Shown here piece after piece: positions 21,368 through 29,917 of a stretch of DNA of 64,000 bases. Under the pieces are notes generated by a model. That model was not told the DNA's origin and did not search any database. It worked only from the letters and a program-made list of their open reading frames with translations. Positions within the stretch are counted from its first letter, which is position 1. Each line of letters starts with the position of its first letter. Made by a program: the position numbers and the translations under genes. This DNA is from Reyranella massiliensis 521 (lineage in GTDB: Bacteria > Pseudomonadota > Alphaproteobacteria > Reyranellales > Reyranellaceae), in NCBI GenBank assembly GCA_945860205.1, contig CAMARK010000004.1, forward strand, positions 25,192 through 89,191, read 5' to 3'.

Positions 21368-21385
21368 ATTGGGCTATAGTGGGGT

Positions 21386-22036
21386 ATGATCGAGAAGCAG
21401 GAAGTTCAGGAAATCTTTCCGACGCCGTTGTGGGTCGTCGACCTGAAGCCCGCCGCCGCCGCGGCATTGAATACCGGGCTCAAGGCCGAAATCGAGCGTC
21501 TGATCGCCCCCCGCCCCGCCATTCCGGCCGGCAGCAACTGGCAGACCCCGCAGGACCTGCACACCCGGCCGGCCTTCGCGGAGTTCGTGAAGCTGGTCGG
21601 AACGGCGGCACGCGGCGTCGCGCGCTTCCTTCAGGTCGACCAGTATCCGATGGACATCACCGGCTGCTGGGCGAACGTCAATCCGCCGGGTGCCTATCAC
21701 CCGATGCACCATCATCCGAACAACTACCTGAGCGGCGTCTACTATGTGGCGGTCCCGGCGACGGGCTCGCAGATCCTCTTCCAGGATCCGCGCGGACAGG
21801 CCTCGATGATCATGCCCAAGCCGCGCCAGTACACGCGTCTCACCGCCAACGGTGCCAACGCCCAGAGCAAGGAGGGCCGGCTGCTGATCTTCCCGGCTTG
21901 GCTGAAGCACACGGTCCCGGCCAACGACGGCAAGAGCGAACGCATCAGCATCTCGTTCAACCTCATGTTCAAGAACTTCAGCGAGACCATGGCGGCGCCC
22001 CTGTGGGATGCGACCGCGGGCAAGGAAAAGGGCTGA
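21386..22036 (+). CDS. Putative 2OG-Fe(II) oxygenase (TIGR02466-type)
   Basis: A 216-aa protein of the putative 2OG-Fe(II) oxygenase family. It begins with the family block IFPTPLWVVDL. AYHPMHHHPNNYLSGVYYV (about 103-121) supplies His ligands, and LLIFPAWLKHTVPAN (about 166-180) with ERISISFNLMF supplies the distal His and the 2-oxoglutarate Arg. It is cytosolic with no signal peptide. It is separated from the DUF255 gene by 18 nt and from the TPR gene by 3 nt, so the three are probably one operon. Substrate is unknown. Confidence 0.85.
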   Translation: MIEKQEVQEIFPTPLWVVDLKPAAAAALNTGLKAEIERLIAPRPAIPAGSNWQTPQDLHTRPAFAEFVKLVGTAARGVARFLQVDQYPMDITGCWANVNPPGAYHPMHHHPNNYLSGVYYVAVPATGSQILFQDPRGQASMIMPKPRQYTRLTANGANAQSKEGRLLIFPAWLKHTVPANDGKSERISISFNLMFKNFSETMAAPLWDATAGKEKG

Positions 22037-22039
22037 CCC

Positions 22040-23320
22040 ATGCTGCAGGATCGCTACGGCAATGACCTGACCACGACATCGTCGGCCGCGCATGCGGCCT
22101 ACCTCGCGGGTGTCGACAGCCTGATGGCGGCCACGCCCGGAATGGACACCGCCTTCCAGGCCGCGGTGACCGCCGACGAGGGCTTTGCGCTCGGCCACGT
22201 CTCGCTCGCCCGCGCCAAGCAGCTCCTGGGCCGCGGCCACGAAGCCAAGGCGCCGCTCGCGCGCGCGAAGGAGCTGGCGGCGGATGCCACGCCACGCGAA
22301 CAGAGCCAGATCGCCATCTTCGAGAAGATCCTGACCGGCCAAGGCGGCGCGGCACTCGAGGCGATCCACGAGCACATGAAGAGTTGGCCGCGCGACGCCA
22401 TGGCGCTGGCGCCGGCGACCAGCGTGTTCGGCCTGATCGGCTTCTCGGGCAAGGTCGGCCGCGAAGTCGACCAGCTTGCGATCCTCACACCGTTCGAGAA
22501 GCACTATGGCGACGACTGGTGGTATCGGACCCAGCTCGCCTTTGCGCAGATCGAGCTGCAGATGTTCGACGAGGGCCACCGCAACATCGAGGCCGCACTT
22601 GCCGGCTATCCGAAAAGCGCCCATGCCGCGCACATTCGCGGCCATCTGTTCTATGAGCTCGGCGAGCGCGAGGCGGGCCTCGCCTTCCTGGCGGACTGGA
22701 TGAAGGACTATCCGCGCGACGGCCTCATGCATTGCCACAACAGCTGGCATCTCGCGTTGTGGTCGCTGGAGACCGGACGGCTCGCCGACGCCTGGCGCAT
22801 CTACGACGAGGCCCTCAGCCCCAGCGCCGCGTGGGGACCGCAGATCAATGTCGCCACCGATTGCGCTGCCTTCCTCGCCCGCGCCGAGATGGCGGGCGAG
22901 CCGCGCCGGCCCGAGCGCTGGCGCGAGCTCAGCGACTACGCCACCAAGTGGTTTTCCAGATCGGGCCTGGGCTTCGTCGACATGCACACCGCGCTCGCCT
23001 ACGCCATGGCGGGCGATGGCGAGGTGCTGGCAAAGTTCGCCGAAAATCCGCGCGGCGCCACGGCGGACATGCTGCCGCCGATGGCCAGCGGCTTCGCGGC
23101 CTTCGCGCGGGGCGACTGGACCCGCGCCGCGGCGGAGATCGAGCCCCTGCTGGACACGCACGAGCGCCTGGGCGGCAGCCGCGCCCAGCGCGACCTGCTC
23201 GAATATCTGGTGACGTCGGCGATGCTGCAGTCCGGCCGCACCGAGGAGGCCCGCTCCTTCATCTCAAGACGCCGCCCGCAGAACGGCAAGTGCGGCGGCT
23301 TTCCGCTGGCGGGACTCTAG
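22040..23320 (+). CDS. Tetratricopeptide-repeat protein, TTC38-like
   Basis: A 426-aa all-helical protein. The TPR-like pattern runs throughout, and the central AHIRGHLFYELGEREAGLAF then HCHNSWHLALWSLETGR blocks are typical of the TTC38 family, which is widespread in proteobacteria without known function. No signal peptide is seen. It follows the oxygenase gene after 3 nt. Its stop codon shares CTAG with the stop of the convergent flavin-dependent oxidoreductase gene (4-nt overlap). Confidence 0.85.
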   Translation: MLQDRYGNDLTTTSSAAHAAYLAGVDSLMAATPGMDTAFQAAVTADEGFALGHVSLARAKQLLGRGHEAKAPLARAKELAADATPREQSQIAIFEKILTGQGGAALEAIHEHMKSWPRDAMALAPATSVFGLIGFSGKVGREVDQLAILTPFEKHYGDDWWYRTQLAFAQIELQMFDEGHRNIEAALAGYPKSAHAAHIRGHLFYELGEREAGLAFLADWMKDYPRDGLMHCHNSWHLALWSLETGRLADAWRIYDEALSPSAAWGPQINVATDCAAFLARAEMAGEPRRPERWRELSDYATKWFSRSGLGFVDMHTALAYAMAGDGEVLAKFAENPRGATADMLPPMASGFAAFARGDWTRAAAEIEPLLDTHERLGGSRAQRDLLEYLVTSAMLQSGRTEEARSFISRRRPQNGKCGGFPLAGL

Positions 23321-24333
23321 CCGCCGATCCCGAATGCCTCGGCGATCAGCTCGTAGGAGCGTTTGCGCTTGGCGAAGTCGAAACAGATCGTGACGACCAT
23401 GATCTCGTCGACCTGGTAACGGGCGGCGTGCTCCTCCAAGCCGGCCCGCACCGTCTTGGGCGAGCCGACCAGGGAACGGCGGCGCATCGAGGCGAGGAAA
23501 GTTTCCACGCGCGGATCCTTTGCAGCCTCCAGCGCTTCCTCGACGGAGGGTATCGGGCCGGGATTGCCGGTGGTGCGCAGACGCATCGCCCAGACGTCGC
23601 GGCTCTTGGCCAGGAGATCGGCTTCCTCGTCGGTCTCGGCGCACAGGACGCCCATCGCCATCAGCGGCATCGGCTCGGCGTGAAGCGCCGACGGCCGGAA
23701 ATGCGCCCGGTAGGCGCGCGTCACGCCGTCGCCGCCGTCGGGATTGATGAAGTGGGCGAAGCAGAACGGCAGGCCGAAGTGGGCCGCCAGCGCCGCGCTG
23801 TCGTCGCTCGACCCCAGCAGCCAGACATCGGGCGCGCTTTCCCCCACCGGCTGCGCCGTGACGCCACTGGCGGCGTGATCGTCTGGCAATGCGTCGCTGA
23901 GCCAGGCCACGAGATCGCGTACCTGCAGCGGATAGTTGTCCGCGCTGCTCCAGTTGGGCTTGCCGTCGGCCAGGATGCGCATGGTGCGCTGGTCGCTGCC
24001 CGGCGCGCGGCCGACGCCGAGATCGATGCGTCCGGGGAACAGCGTCTCCAACATGCGGAAATTCTCCGCCACCTTGTAGGCGCTGTAGTGCGGCAGCATC
24101 ACGCCGCCCGACCCGACCCGGATGCGCTGGGTGAGCCCAGCCACGCGCGCGATCAGCACCTCTGGCGTGGAGCCGGCCAGCGCTTCGCTCCCGTGATGCT
24201 CGGCCAGCCAGTAGCGCACATAGCCCAGGCGGTCGCAGAGCTGCGCCAGCTCGAGCGTCTCATGCACGGCGTCGGCTGGCGTGCCACCTTTACGGATCGG
24301 CGACTGGTCGAGAACGCTGAGGCGCAGCGGCAA
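23317..24333 (-). CDS. LLM-class flavin-dependent oxidoreductase
   Basis: About 338 aa, of the luciferase-like monooxygenase class (TIGR03558-like). LSVLDQSPI at the N-terminus, YWLAEHHGSEALAGSTPEVLIARVA (in pieces, about 45-72) and the later GSDQRTMR and VGSPKTVRAGLEEHAARYQVDEIM blocks mark the F420/FMN-binding barrel. The only sensible start is TTG 24333, five nt after the accA stop. This implies translational coupling to accA, although the metabolic link is not obvious. Upstream in-frame sequence is accA in another frame. Confidence 0.85.
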   Translation of the reverse strand: MPLRLSVLDQSPIRKGGTPADAVHETLELAQLCDRLGYVRYWLAEHHGSEALAGSTPEVLIARVAGLTQRIRVGSGGVMLPHYSAYKVAENFRMLETLFPGRIDLGVGRAPGSDQRTMRILADGKPNWSSADNYPLQVRDLVAWLSDALPDDHAASGVTAQPVGESAPDVWLLGSSDDSAALAAHFGLPFCFAHFINPDGGDGVTRAYRAHFRPSALHAEPMPLMAMGVLCAETDEEADLLAKSRDVWAMRLRTTGNPGPIPSVEEALEAAKDPRVETFLASMRRRSLVGSPKTVRAGLEEHAARYQVDEIMVVTICFDFAKRKRSYELIAEAFGIGG

Positions 24334-24338
24334 AGGGA

Positions 24339-25292
24339 TCAGAGACCCTTCTTGCCCATGGCCAGGAACTTGTCCTGCCGGCGCCGGCGTAAGGTATCGG
24401 GATCGTATTGCGACAGATCGGTAATCGCCTCGGAGATCACCTTGCCCACGAGGTCGATGGTCTCGTCGGCGCCGCGATGGGCGCCGCCCATCGGCTCGGG
24501 GATGACCTCGTCGATCACCTCGAGCTTCTTGAGGTCGCCCGCCGTCACCTTCATCGCCTCGGCCGCGTCCTGGGCCTTGGCGCTGTCGCGCCACAGGATC
24601 GAGGCGCAGCCCTCCGGCGTGATCACCGAGTAGATGGAATTCTCCAGCATGTAGACGCGGTCGGCCGAGGCGATGGCGAGCGCACCTCCCGAGCCGCCCT
24701 CACCGATGATCACGCTGACCAGCGGCACGCCGAGCGAGAGACACGTGTCGATGCTGCTGGCCACGGCTTCGGCCTGGCCACGGGCCTCGGCGTCGATGCC
24801 GGGATAGGCGCCGGGGGTATCGACCAGGGTCACCACCGGCATACTGAAGCGGTCGGCGAGCTTCATCAGGCGCTGCGCCTTGCGGTAACCCTCGGGCCGC
24901 GCCATGCCGAAATTGTGTTTGATGCGCGCTTCGGTGTCATCGCCCTTTTCCTGGCCGAGCACGACGATGCTGCGGCCACCCAGCCGGCCGATGCCGCCCA
25001 CGATGGCGGCGTCCTCGCCGAAGGTGCGGTCGCCCGCCAGGGGCATGTAGCTGGTGAGCAGCCGGTCAATATAGCGCTGGGCGTGCGGCCGTTCGGCATG
25101 ACGCGCTACCTGGACCCGCTGCCACGGCGTCAGCTTGGCGTAGGTCGCGCGCAGCAGCTTGTCGACCTTGGACTGCAGGCGCATGACTTCCTCGGCGATG
25201 TCGACATCGCCGCTGTTGGGAAGGTGCCTGAGTTCGGAGATCTTGCTTTCGAGCTCCGCGATCGGCTTCTCGAATTCGAGATAAGTGGTCAT
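24339..25292 (-). CDS. accA: Acetyl-CoA carboxylase carboxyltransferase subunit alpha
   Basis: A 317-aa subunit that, with AccD, moves CO2 from biotin carried on AccB to acetyl-CoA, the first step of fatty-acid synthesis. The N-terminus (YLEFEKPIAELESKISEL) and the crotonase-fold core (LVDTPGAYPGIDAEARGQAEA in pieces, then IGEGGSGGALAIASAD) are intact. Length matches the family (about 317-320). It lies downstream of xerD by about 70 nt on the same strand and immediately upstream of the LLM oxidoreductase. Confidence 0.97.
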   Translation of the reverse strand: MTTYLEFEKPIAELESKISELRHLPNSGDVDIAEEVMRLQSKVDKLLRATYAKLTPWQRVQVARHAERPHAQRYIDRLLTSYMPLAGDRTFGEDAAIVGGIGRLGGRSIVVLGQEKGDDTEARIKHNFGMARPEGYRKAQRLMKLADRFSMPVVTLVDTPGAYPGIDAEARGQAEAVASSIDTCLSLGVPLVSVIIGEGGSGGALAIASADRVYMLENSIYSVITPEGCASILWRDSAKAQDAAEAMKVTAGDLKKLEVIDEVIPEPMGGAHRGADETIDLVGKVISEAITDLSQYDPDTLRRRRQDKFLAMGKKGL

Positions 25293-25365
25293 TGAATTTC
25301 AGGTGTCGCCCGGCATCCGAATCCTGTCAACCGGCCGCTTCAGCCTCCGACTTCAGCCGCCAAAC

Positions 25366-26307
25366 TCAGCTGGGGGGCCTGCGCTTCCGGCGGGCCAGCG
25401 GATGGTGGTCCTCCACCAGCGCCCGCAATTTCTCCGGCACGACGTGCGTATAGATCTGGGTCGTGGCGATGTCGGCGTGGCCCAGCATGAGCTGGACGCT
25501 GCGCAGGTCGGCGCCGGCTTCCAGCAGATGGCTGGCGAAGGCATGGCGCAACACATGCGGCGATACCCGCGCCGGATCGATGCCGGCTGCCAGCGCGGCT
25601 TCCTTCAGGAGCTGGGCGAAGCGCTGCCGCGTCAGATGCCCGGTACGGCCGCGCGACGGAAAGAGATAGCGCGAGGTCTCGCCCTCGGTGAGGGCGCCGG
25701 CGCGCATATGCAGCCACTTGGCGATCGCCACGCGCGCCGGGTCCGACAGCGGCACCTGCCGGTCCTTGTCGCCCTTGCCGCGCACCACCAGCATGGTGGG
25801 ATCGCGCTCGGCCGCGGCGAGCGGCAACGCCACCAGCTCCGAGACGCGCAGCCCCGAGCCGTAGAGGATCTCGAGCAGGGTCTCCATGCGGCCGCCATCC
25901 TCGCCGCCCCTGGCCTGCGTGGCCTCGATCAGCCGGTCGACCTCGACACGCGACATCACCTTGGGCAACGGCCGCCCCAGCCGCGGCGAGTCGAGGGTGC
26001 TGGCGGGATCGTCCTCGCGCAGCCGCTCGGCCAGGAGGAAGCGGAAGAACTGGCGCATCACCGACAGACGGCGAGCCACGGTGCCCGGCGTCATACCGAG
26101 ATAGTCGAGCGCCTTCAGGTAGGCTCGCAACGCCGCGGCGTCCGCATTCACCGGCCCCTGCTTGCGGCGGCCAAGAAAGGTCAGCAGGTCGCGGAGGTCG
26201 CTGCGATAGGCGGCCTCGGTATTCTTCGAGGCGCCGCGCTCCGCCGTCAGCATTTCGATGAACGCCTCGGCCTCGCGGGCCAGCGGCGGGGCGGGCTTCC
26301 GCTTCAC
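25366..26307 (-). CDS. xerD: Site-specific tyrosine recombinase XerD
   Basis: A 313-aa recombinase that, with XerC, resolves chromosome dimers at dif. The N-terminal SAM-like DNA-binding domain (about 8-95) is followed by the catalytic domain with Arg 154 (YGSGLRVSEL), Lys 178, His 251 and Arg 254 (HVLRHAFASHLLE), His 277 (LGHADIATTQIYTHV) and nucleophile Tyr 286. GTG 26307 is chosen because it lies 10 nt after the upstream gene's stop and gives normal length; a longer frame continues into that gene. Core-genome position beside accA, not a mobile element. Confidence 0.93.
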   Translation of the reverse strand: MKRKPAPPLAREAEAFIEMLTAERGASKNTEAAYRSDLRDLLTFLGRRKQGPVNADAAALRAYLKALDYLGMTPGTVARRLSVMRQFFRFLLAERLREDDPASTLDSPRLGRPLPKVMSRVEVDRLIEATQARGGEDGGRMETLLEILYGSGLRVSELVALPLAAAERDPTMLVVRGKGDKDRQVPLSDPARVAIAKWLHMRAGALTEGETSRYLFPSRGRTGHLTRQRFAQLLKEAALAAGIDPARVSPHVLRHAFASHLLEAGADLRSVQLMLGHADIATTQIYTHVVPEKLRALVEDHHPLARRKRRPPS

Positions 26308-26317
26308 GACCCGCGCT

Positions 26318-27940
26318 TCACAGCCCGTGGGCGATCGCCGTCTCGACCGCGAACAGCCGCCCGGCGTGATCCTCGCCGACCTGGCGCAGCGCCCGCACGA
26401 TGGCGCCGACCGCGGCAGGGTGCAGCTCGACCAGTGGCGTCTCGCCGATCGCGATCGAGGCCAGCAAAGCCGTCTCCGCGCGGCGCTTCCCCGAAGCCGC
26501 GGCCTGCAGGGCCTGCATCGTGGCGGCGGACGGCGAGACCAGGCGGGCGTTGGCCGGCGGCGTCTCGGGCAACTGGGTGGAGCCCTGCGGCACGTCGATG
26601 CCGGTGGCGCGGAACAGCTCGAGCAGGAGATTGCCGCGCAATGGCGCGCGCGCTGCATCGTCCTGGCGCATCACCTCGTACCAGCGGTTGACCTCCTCGG
26701 GTGGCAGCCGCTTGGGATCATCGACGCCGGCGATGGCAACCAGCGGCATCAGCCGGTCGAGCGCATTGGTGGCCCGGGCATTGTCGCGGGCGGCGCCGAG
26801 CGCAAGCGTCGTCCACGCCTTGGTCTGCTGCTTGTCGCCCAGCAGCAGGAAGCCGCGCATCGCTTCCTGGGCGATGTTGGCGAACTGCGGTTGCGCGGGA
26901 ATATTGAGCAGCCCAATGGCACTGGCGCGCGCGATGGTGGGAAACAGCGAACTGCCGCGCGCCTCGCCATAGACGGCAATGATGGAGTTCACGACTTCCT
27001 GCGAGTTGGCAGCGCGGCGTGCGTCGTAGACCAGCTTGGCGCGACGGGCCATCGCTGGCGGCAGCACAACGCGGTCGCGCAGGGCCTCGATGTAGAGATC
27101 GCCCAGCTTCGTCGCCTCGATGATCGCCAGCGCCTCGCCACGCTCGGCGATGTCGAGGCGCATCGGCATCGGCAGGGTACGATGGGCGACCAGCGAGCGC
27201 ATAAGCGGCGGCTGCGTCGTGCGGAGCGACGCGGCCGGCGGCTGCACGTAGGCGAGATCGAGCATGACCATCGCCGGACCATCGAGCTGAGTAGGAGGCG
27301 CCGCCGACGGCGGCAGGCCGCCGGCCGCGACCTCGACCAGCTTGGCCAGCAAAGGATCGTTGCCGCGCAACGCCGCGGCCGCGGCCATCGCCCCGGCATT
27401 GTCGCCGGCCACCACCATGCAGGCGACGTCGGCCCGGCGCTTGAACGGCTCGACCAGCGGGTGGGCGCGCGCGATCGCGCAGGCGCCTTCCTTTTCTCCG
27501 GCCATCATCAGGGAATCGACCACGACGGCGGCGATCGACGGATCGGCGTAGCCGCCGGCCGACCGCACCATCTCGTTCAGGCTCTCGGCCTCGCCCATCG
27601 CGGCCAGCCGATCGACCTTGCGGGCGAACAGGGTGGGCGGCGGGCTGCCGTCGGTCGCGGGGGGCGTGAGCTGGCTCACCAGCACCTTGAACTGCACATC
27701 GCGCAGCGCACGGCTGCGCGGGGCGGCCGGCAGCGCCGAGACCAGGCGCTTCGCCGTGGCGAGCGAGGTGCCGGACCAGGCGTCGGGCGGCATGCCGCCG
27801 GTGCTGACCGAGAGAAAGCCCGTCGGGCGGCCGTCGAAATTGGGCGTTTGCGCCCAGGCCGCCACGGCGATCGAGACGAGGGCGACGGAGGCCAGACCGA
27901 TCGCGACGGCGGACAGGAGGCTAGCGCGCAAAGCGTTCAT
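26318..27940 (-). CDS. Conserved secreted/anchored protein of unknown function (540 aa)
   Basis: An N-terminal signal or anchor segment (LLSAVAIGLASVALVSIAVAAWA) is followed by about 500 residues that are Ala/Leu-rich, mostly helical and repeat-like, with no catalytic motif that I recognise. It resembles the large Ala-rich proteins encoded between xerD and aroK in several alphaproteobacteria. It overlaps the preceding 59-aa membrane protein gene by 20 nt and is followed 10 nt later by xerD, so the order is small membrane protein, this gene, xerD. A periplasmic scaffold role is possible but unsupported. Confidence 0.75.
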   Translation of the reverse strand: MNALRASLLSAVAIGLASVALVSIAVAAWAQTPNFDGRPTGFLSVSTGGMPPDAWSGTSLATAKRLVSALPAAPRSRALRDVQFKVLVSQLTPPATDGSPPPTLFARKVDRLAAMGEAESLNEMVRSAGGYADPSIAAVVVDSLMMAGEKEGACAIARAHPLVEPFKRRADVACMVVAGDNAGAMAAAAALRGNDPLLAKLVEVAAGGLPPSAAPPTQLDGPAMVMLDLAYVQPPAASLRTTQPPLMRSLVAHRTLPMPMRLDIAERGEALAIIEATKLGDLYIEALRDRVVLPPAMARRAKLVYDARRAANSQEVVNSIIAVYGEARGSSLFPTIARASAIGLLNIPAQPQFANIAQEAMRGFLLLGDKQQTKAWTTLALGAARDNARATNALDRLMPLVAIAGVDDPKRLPPEEVNRWYEVMRQDDAARAPLRGNLLLELFRATGIDVPQGSTQLPETPPANARLVSPSAATMQALQAAASGKRRAETALLASIAIGETPLVELHPAAVGAIVRALRQVGEDHAGRLFAVETAIAHGL

Positions 27941-28100
27941 TGGAGACAGGCACCTCGAAATGCCGCAACGGCGGGCGGGGCTCGATGACGGCCAGCGCCA
28001 CCAATCCGGCGATCAGCAGGCCGACAACGACGACCGCCACCACGGGGCCAAGCCTCAGGGTGGGGACGCGAAAATGGTTTCGAGAGCGGAACAGGGGCAC
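27921..28100 (-). CDS. 59-aa single-pass membrane protein
   Basis: A GTG-initiated frame of 59 codons: basic N-terminus (MPLFRSRNHFRVPTLR), one hydrophobic helix (GPVVAVVVVGLLIAGLVAL in pieces, about 19-38), then IEPRPPLRHFEV and a polar end, PVSNERFAR. Similar short proteins ending in a basic DERF-x-R-like tail precede the large Ala-rich protein in other alphaproteobacteria, from memory. It overlaps that gene by 20 nt in another frame, which supports translational coupling. No strong ribosome site is visible before GTG 28100. Probable inner-membrane partner of the 540-aa protein. Confidence 0.6.
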   Translation of the reverse strand: MPLFRSRNHFRVPTLRLGPVVAVVVVGLLIAGLVALAVIEPRPPLRHFEVPVSNERFAR

Positions 28101-28210
28101 GGCGCGGGCAAACTACCCGGCCGCCGGAGAAGGGGCAATCGCCGCGCACCCCAGGCCCAGTCGCTTGAAACCACGGGCGGAATGGGCGACATGCATGCTT
28201 GTAGTTCGCT

Positions 28211-28786
28211 ATGGACGCCTCTCCCCCCTTCTCCTTGCCGCGCACCGTCGCCCTCGTGGGCCTGATGGGCGCAGGCAAGAGTGCGATTGGCAGGCGCCTG
28301 GCCCAGCGCCTCGGCTTGGCGTTCGTCGATGCCGACGACGAAATCGAGCAGGCTGCTGGCTGTTCAATCGCCGAGTTCTTCGAAAAGTACGGGGAGGCCG
28401 AGTTCCGCGCCGGCGAGCGCCGCGTCATCGCCCGTCTGCTCGACGAGCCGCCGCACGTGCTATCGACCGGTGGCGGTGCCTATATAGACGCCGAAACACG
28501 CGCACTGATGCGCACCAAGGCCATCACGGTCTGGCTCCGCGCCGAGCTCGACGTGCTATTCGACCGCGTGAAGAAGCGCGCTCACCGCCCGCTGTTGCGC
28601 CAGGGCGATCCGAGAGAGATTCTCGACCGGCTAATGCAGCAGCGTCACCCGATCTATGCCGAGGCCGATCTAACGGTCGAATCGACAGCGCAACCAGCCG
28701 ACCGGACCACCGAACAGGTTCTAGAGGCTTTGCGACAGTACTTGGCGACCAGAAATTACCCAGGTTGGCAGGACTCGACAGCATGA
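28211..28786 (+). CDS. aroK: Shikimate kinase
   Basis: A 191-aa kinase that phosphorylates shikimate with ATP in aromatic amino-acid synthesis. Walker A GLMGAGKS lies at 17-24, the shikimate-binding D-x-D (FVDADDEIE) near 36-39, Arg in FRAGERRVI, the GGGAY block (about 90-94) and the lid Arg (RAHRPLL). Its stop overlaps the aroB start (ATGA, 4 nt), so the two are translationally coupled. Divergent from the 59-aa protein gene across a 110-nt gap. Confidence 0.96.
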   Translation: MDASPPFSLPRTVALVGLMGAGKSAIGRRLAQRLGLAFVDADDEIEQAAGCSIAEFFEKYGEAEFRAGERRVIARLLDEPPHVLSTGGGAYIDAETRALMRTKAITVWLRAELDVLFDRVKKRAHRPLLRQGDPREILDRLMQQRHPIYAEADLTVESTAQPADRTTEQVLEALRQYLATRNYPGWQDSTA

Positions 28787-29910
28787 GCCGCACTCGCACT
28801 GTCCACGTCGATCTCGCCGGACGCAGCTACGACATCGCGATCGGCCCCGGCCTGATCGACCGCGCCGGCGCCTTGAGCGCGGGCCTGCTCGCCGCGCCGC
28901 GGGTGACGATCGTGAGCGACGAGACCGTGGCGCCACTCTACGGCGAACGTCTTGCCGCCTCGTTTCGCAGTGCCGGTGTCAAAGCCACCCTGGTCAGCGT
29001 GCCGGCCGGCGAGAGCAGCAAGGAGTTCGCCTCCTTCGCCCGCCTGATGAACGACTTGCTAGACAGCCGGCCCGACCGCAAGTCGACGCTGGTGGCCTTG
29101 GGCGGCGGCGTGGTCGGCGACCTCACGGGATTCGCCGCGTCAGTGCTGCTGCGCGGCGTCGATTTCATCCAGGTGCCGACGACACTGCTCGCCCAGGTCG
29201 ATTCCTCGGTGGGCGGCAAGACCGGCATCAACACGCGCCACGGCAAGAACCTGGTGGGCACCTTCTATCAGCCACGGCTAGTGCTGGCCGATACCGGCGT
29301 GCTCGACACCCTGCCTCGGCGCGAGCTGCTGGCCGGCTATGCCGAGGTGGCGAAGTACGGGCTGATCGACGATCCCGCATTCTTCGCCTGGTGCGAGAAG
29401 AACGGCGCCGCAGTGCTGGCTGGAGATGCGGCCGCCCGCACCTATGCGATCGAGCAGAGCTGCCTCTCCAAGGCGCGCATCGTGGCGGCCGACGAACGCG
29501 AGACCACCGATCTGCGCGCACTCCTCAACCTCGGCCACACCTTCGGCCATGCGCTGGAGGCCGAGACCGGCTTCGGTTCCGACCTGTTGCACGGCGAGGC
29601 CGTGGCCGCCGGCATGGCGATGGCCTTCGACCTGTCGGCCCGGCTCGGGCTCTGTCCGGCGGCGGACGCCGGCCGCGTGCGTGCCCATCTGGCGGCGGTC
29701 GGGCTGCCGATGCGGCTGCGGTCGATCGGCGGCGACAACCGGCGTATCTGGGATGCGGACCGCCTGATCGGCCACATGCGCGGCGACAAGAAGGCCGAGG
29801 GTGGCAAGCTCGCGTTCGTCCTGGCGCGCGGCATTGGTGGGGCGTTCGTGAGCCGCCAGGTCGACGAGGCCGTGCTGCACGGTCTTCTGACCGACGCCAT
29901 CGCGGCCTGA
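28783..29910 (+). CDS. aroB: 3-dehydroquinate synthase
   Basis: 375 aa. Converts DAHP to 3-dehydroquinate with NAD+ and a divalent metal. The NAD site block GGGVVGDLTGFAAS, the substrate loop QVDSSVGGKTGINTRHGKNLVGTF (in pieces), the metal ligands in AEVAKYGLI and NLGHTFGHALE, and HGEAVAAGMA are all intact. ATG 28783 overlaps the aroK stop, giving the usual N-terminal HVDLAGRSYDIAIGPGL. A longer in-frame extension upstream is aroK in another frame. Followed 7 nt later by the CNNM gene. Confidence 0.97.
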   Translation: MSRTRTVHVDLAGRSYDIAIGPGLIDRAGALSAGLLAAPRVTIVSDETVAPLYGERLAASFRSAGVKATLVSVPAGESSKEFASFARLMNDLLDSRPDRKSTLVALGGGVVGDLTGFAASVLLRGVDFIQVPTTLLAQVDSSVGGKTGINTRHGKNLVGTFYQPRLVLADTGVLDTLPRRELLAGYAEVAKYGLIDDPAFFAWCEKNGAAVLAGDAAARTYAIEQSCLSKARIVAADERETTDLRALLNLGHTFGHALEAETGFGSDLLHGEAVAAGMAMAFDLSARLGLCPAADAGRVRAHLAAVGLPMRLRSIGGDNRRIWDADRLIGHMRGDKKAEGGKLAFVLARGIGGAFVSRQVDEAVLHGLLTDAIAA

Positions 29911-29917
29911 GGCCATC

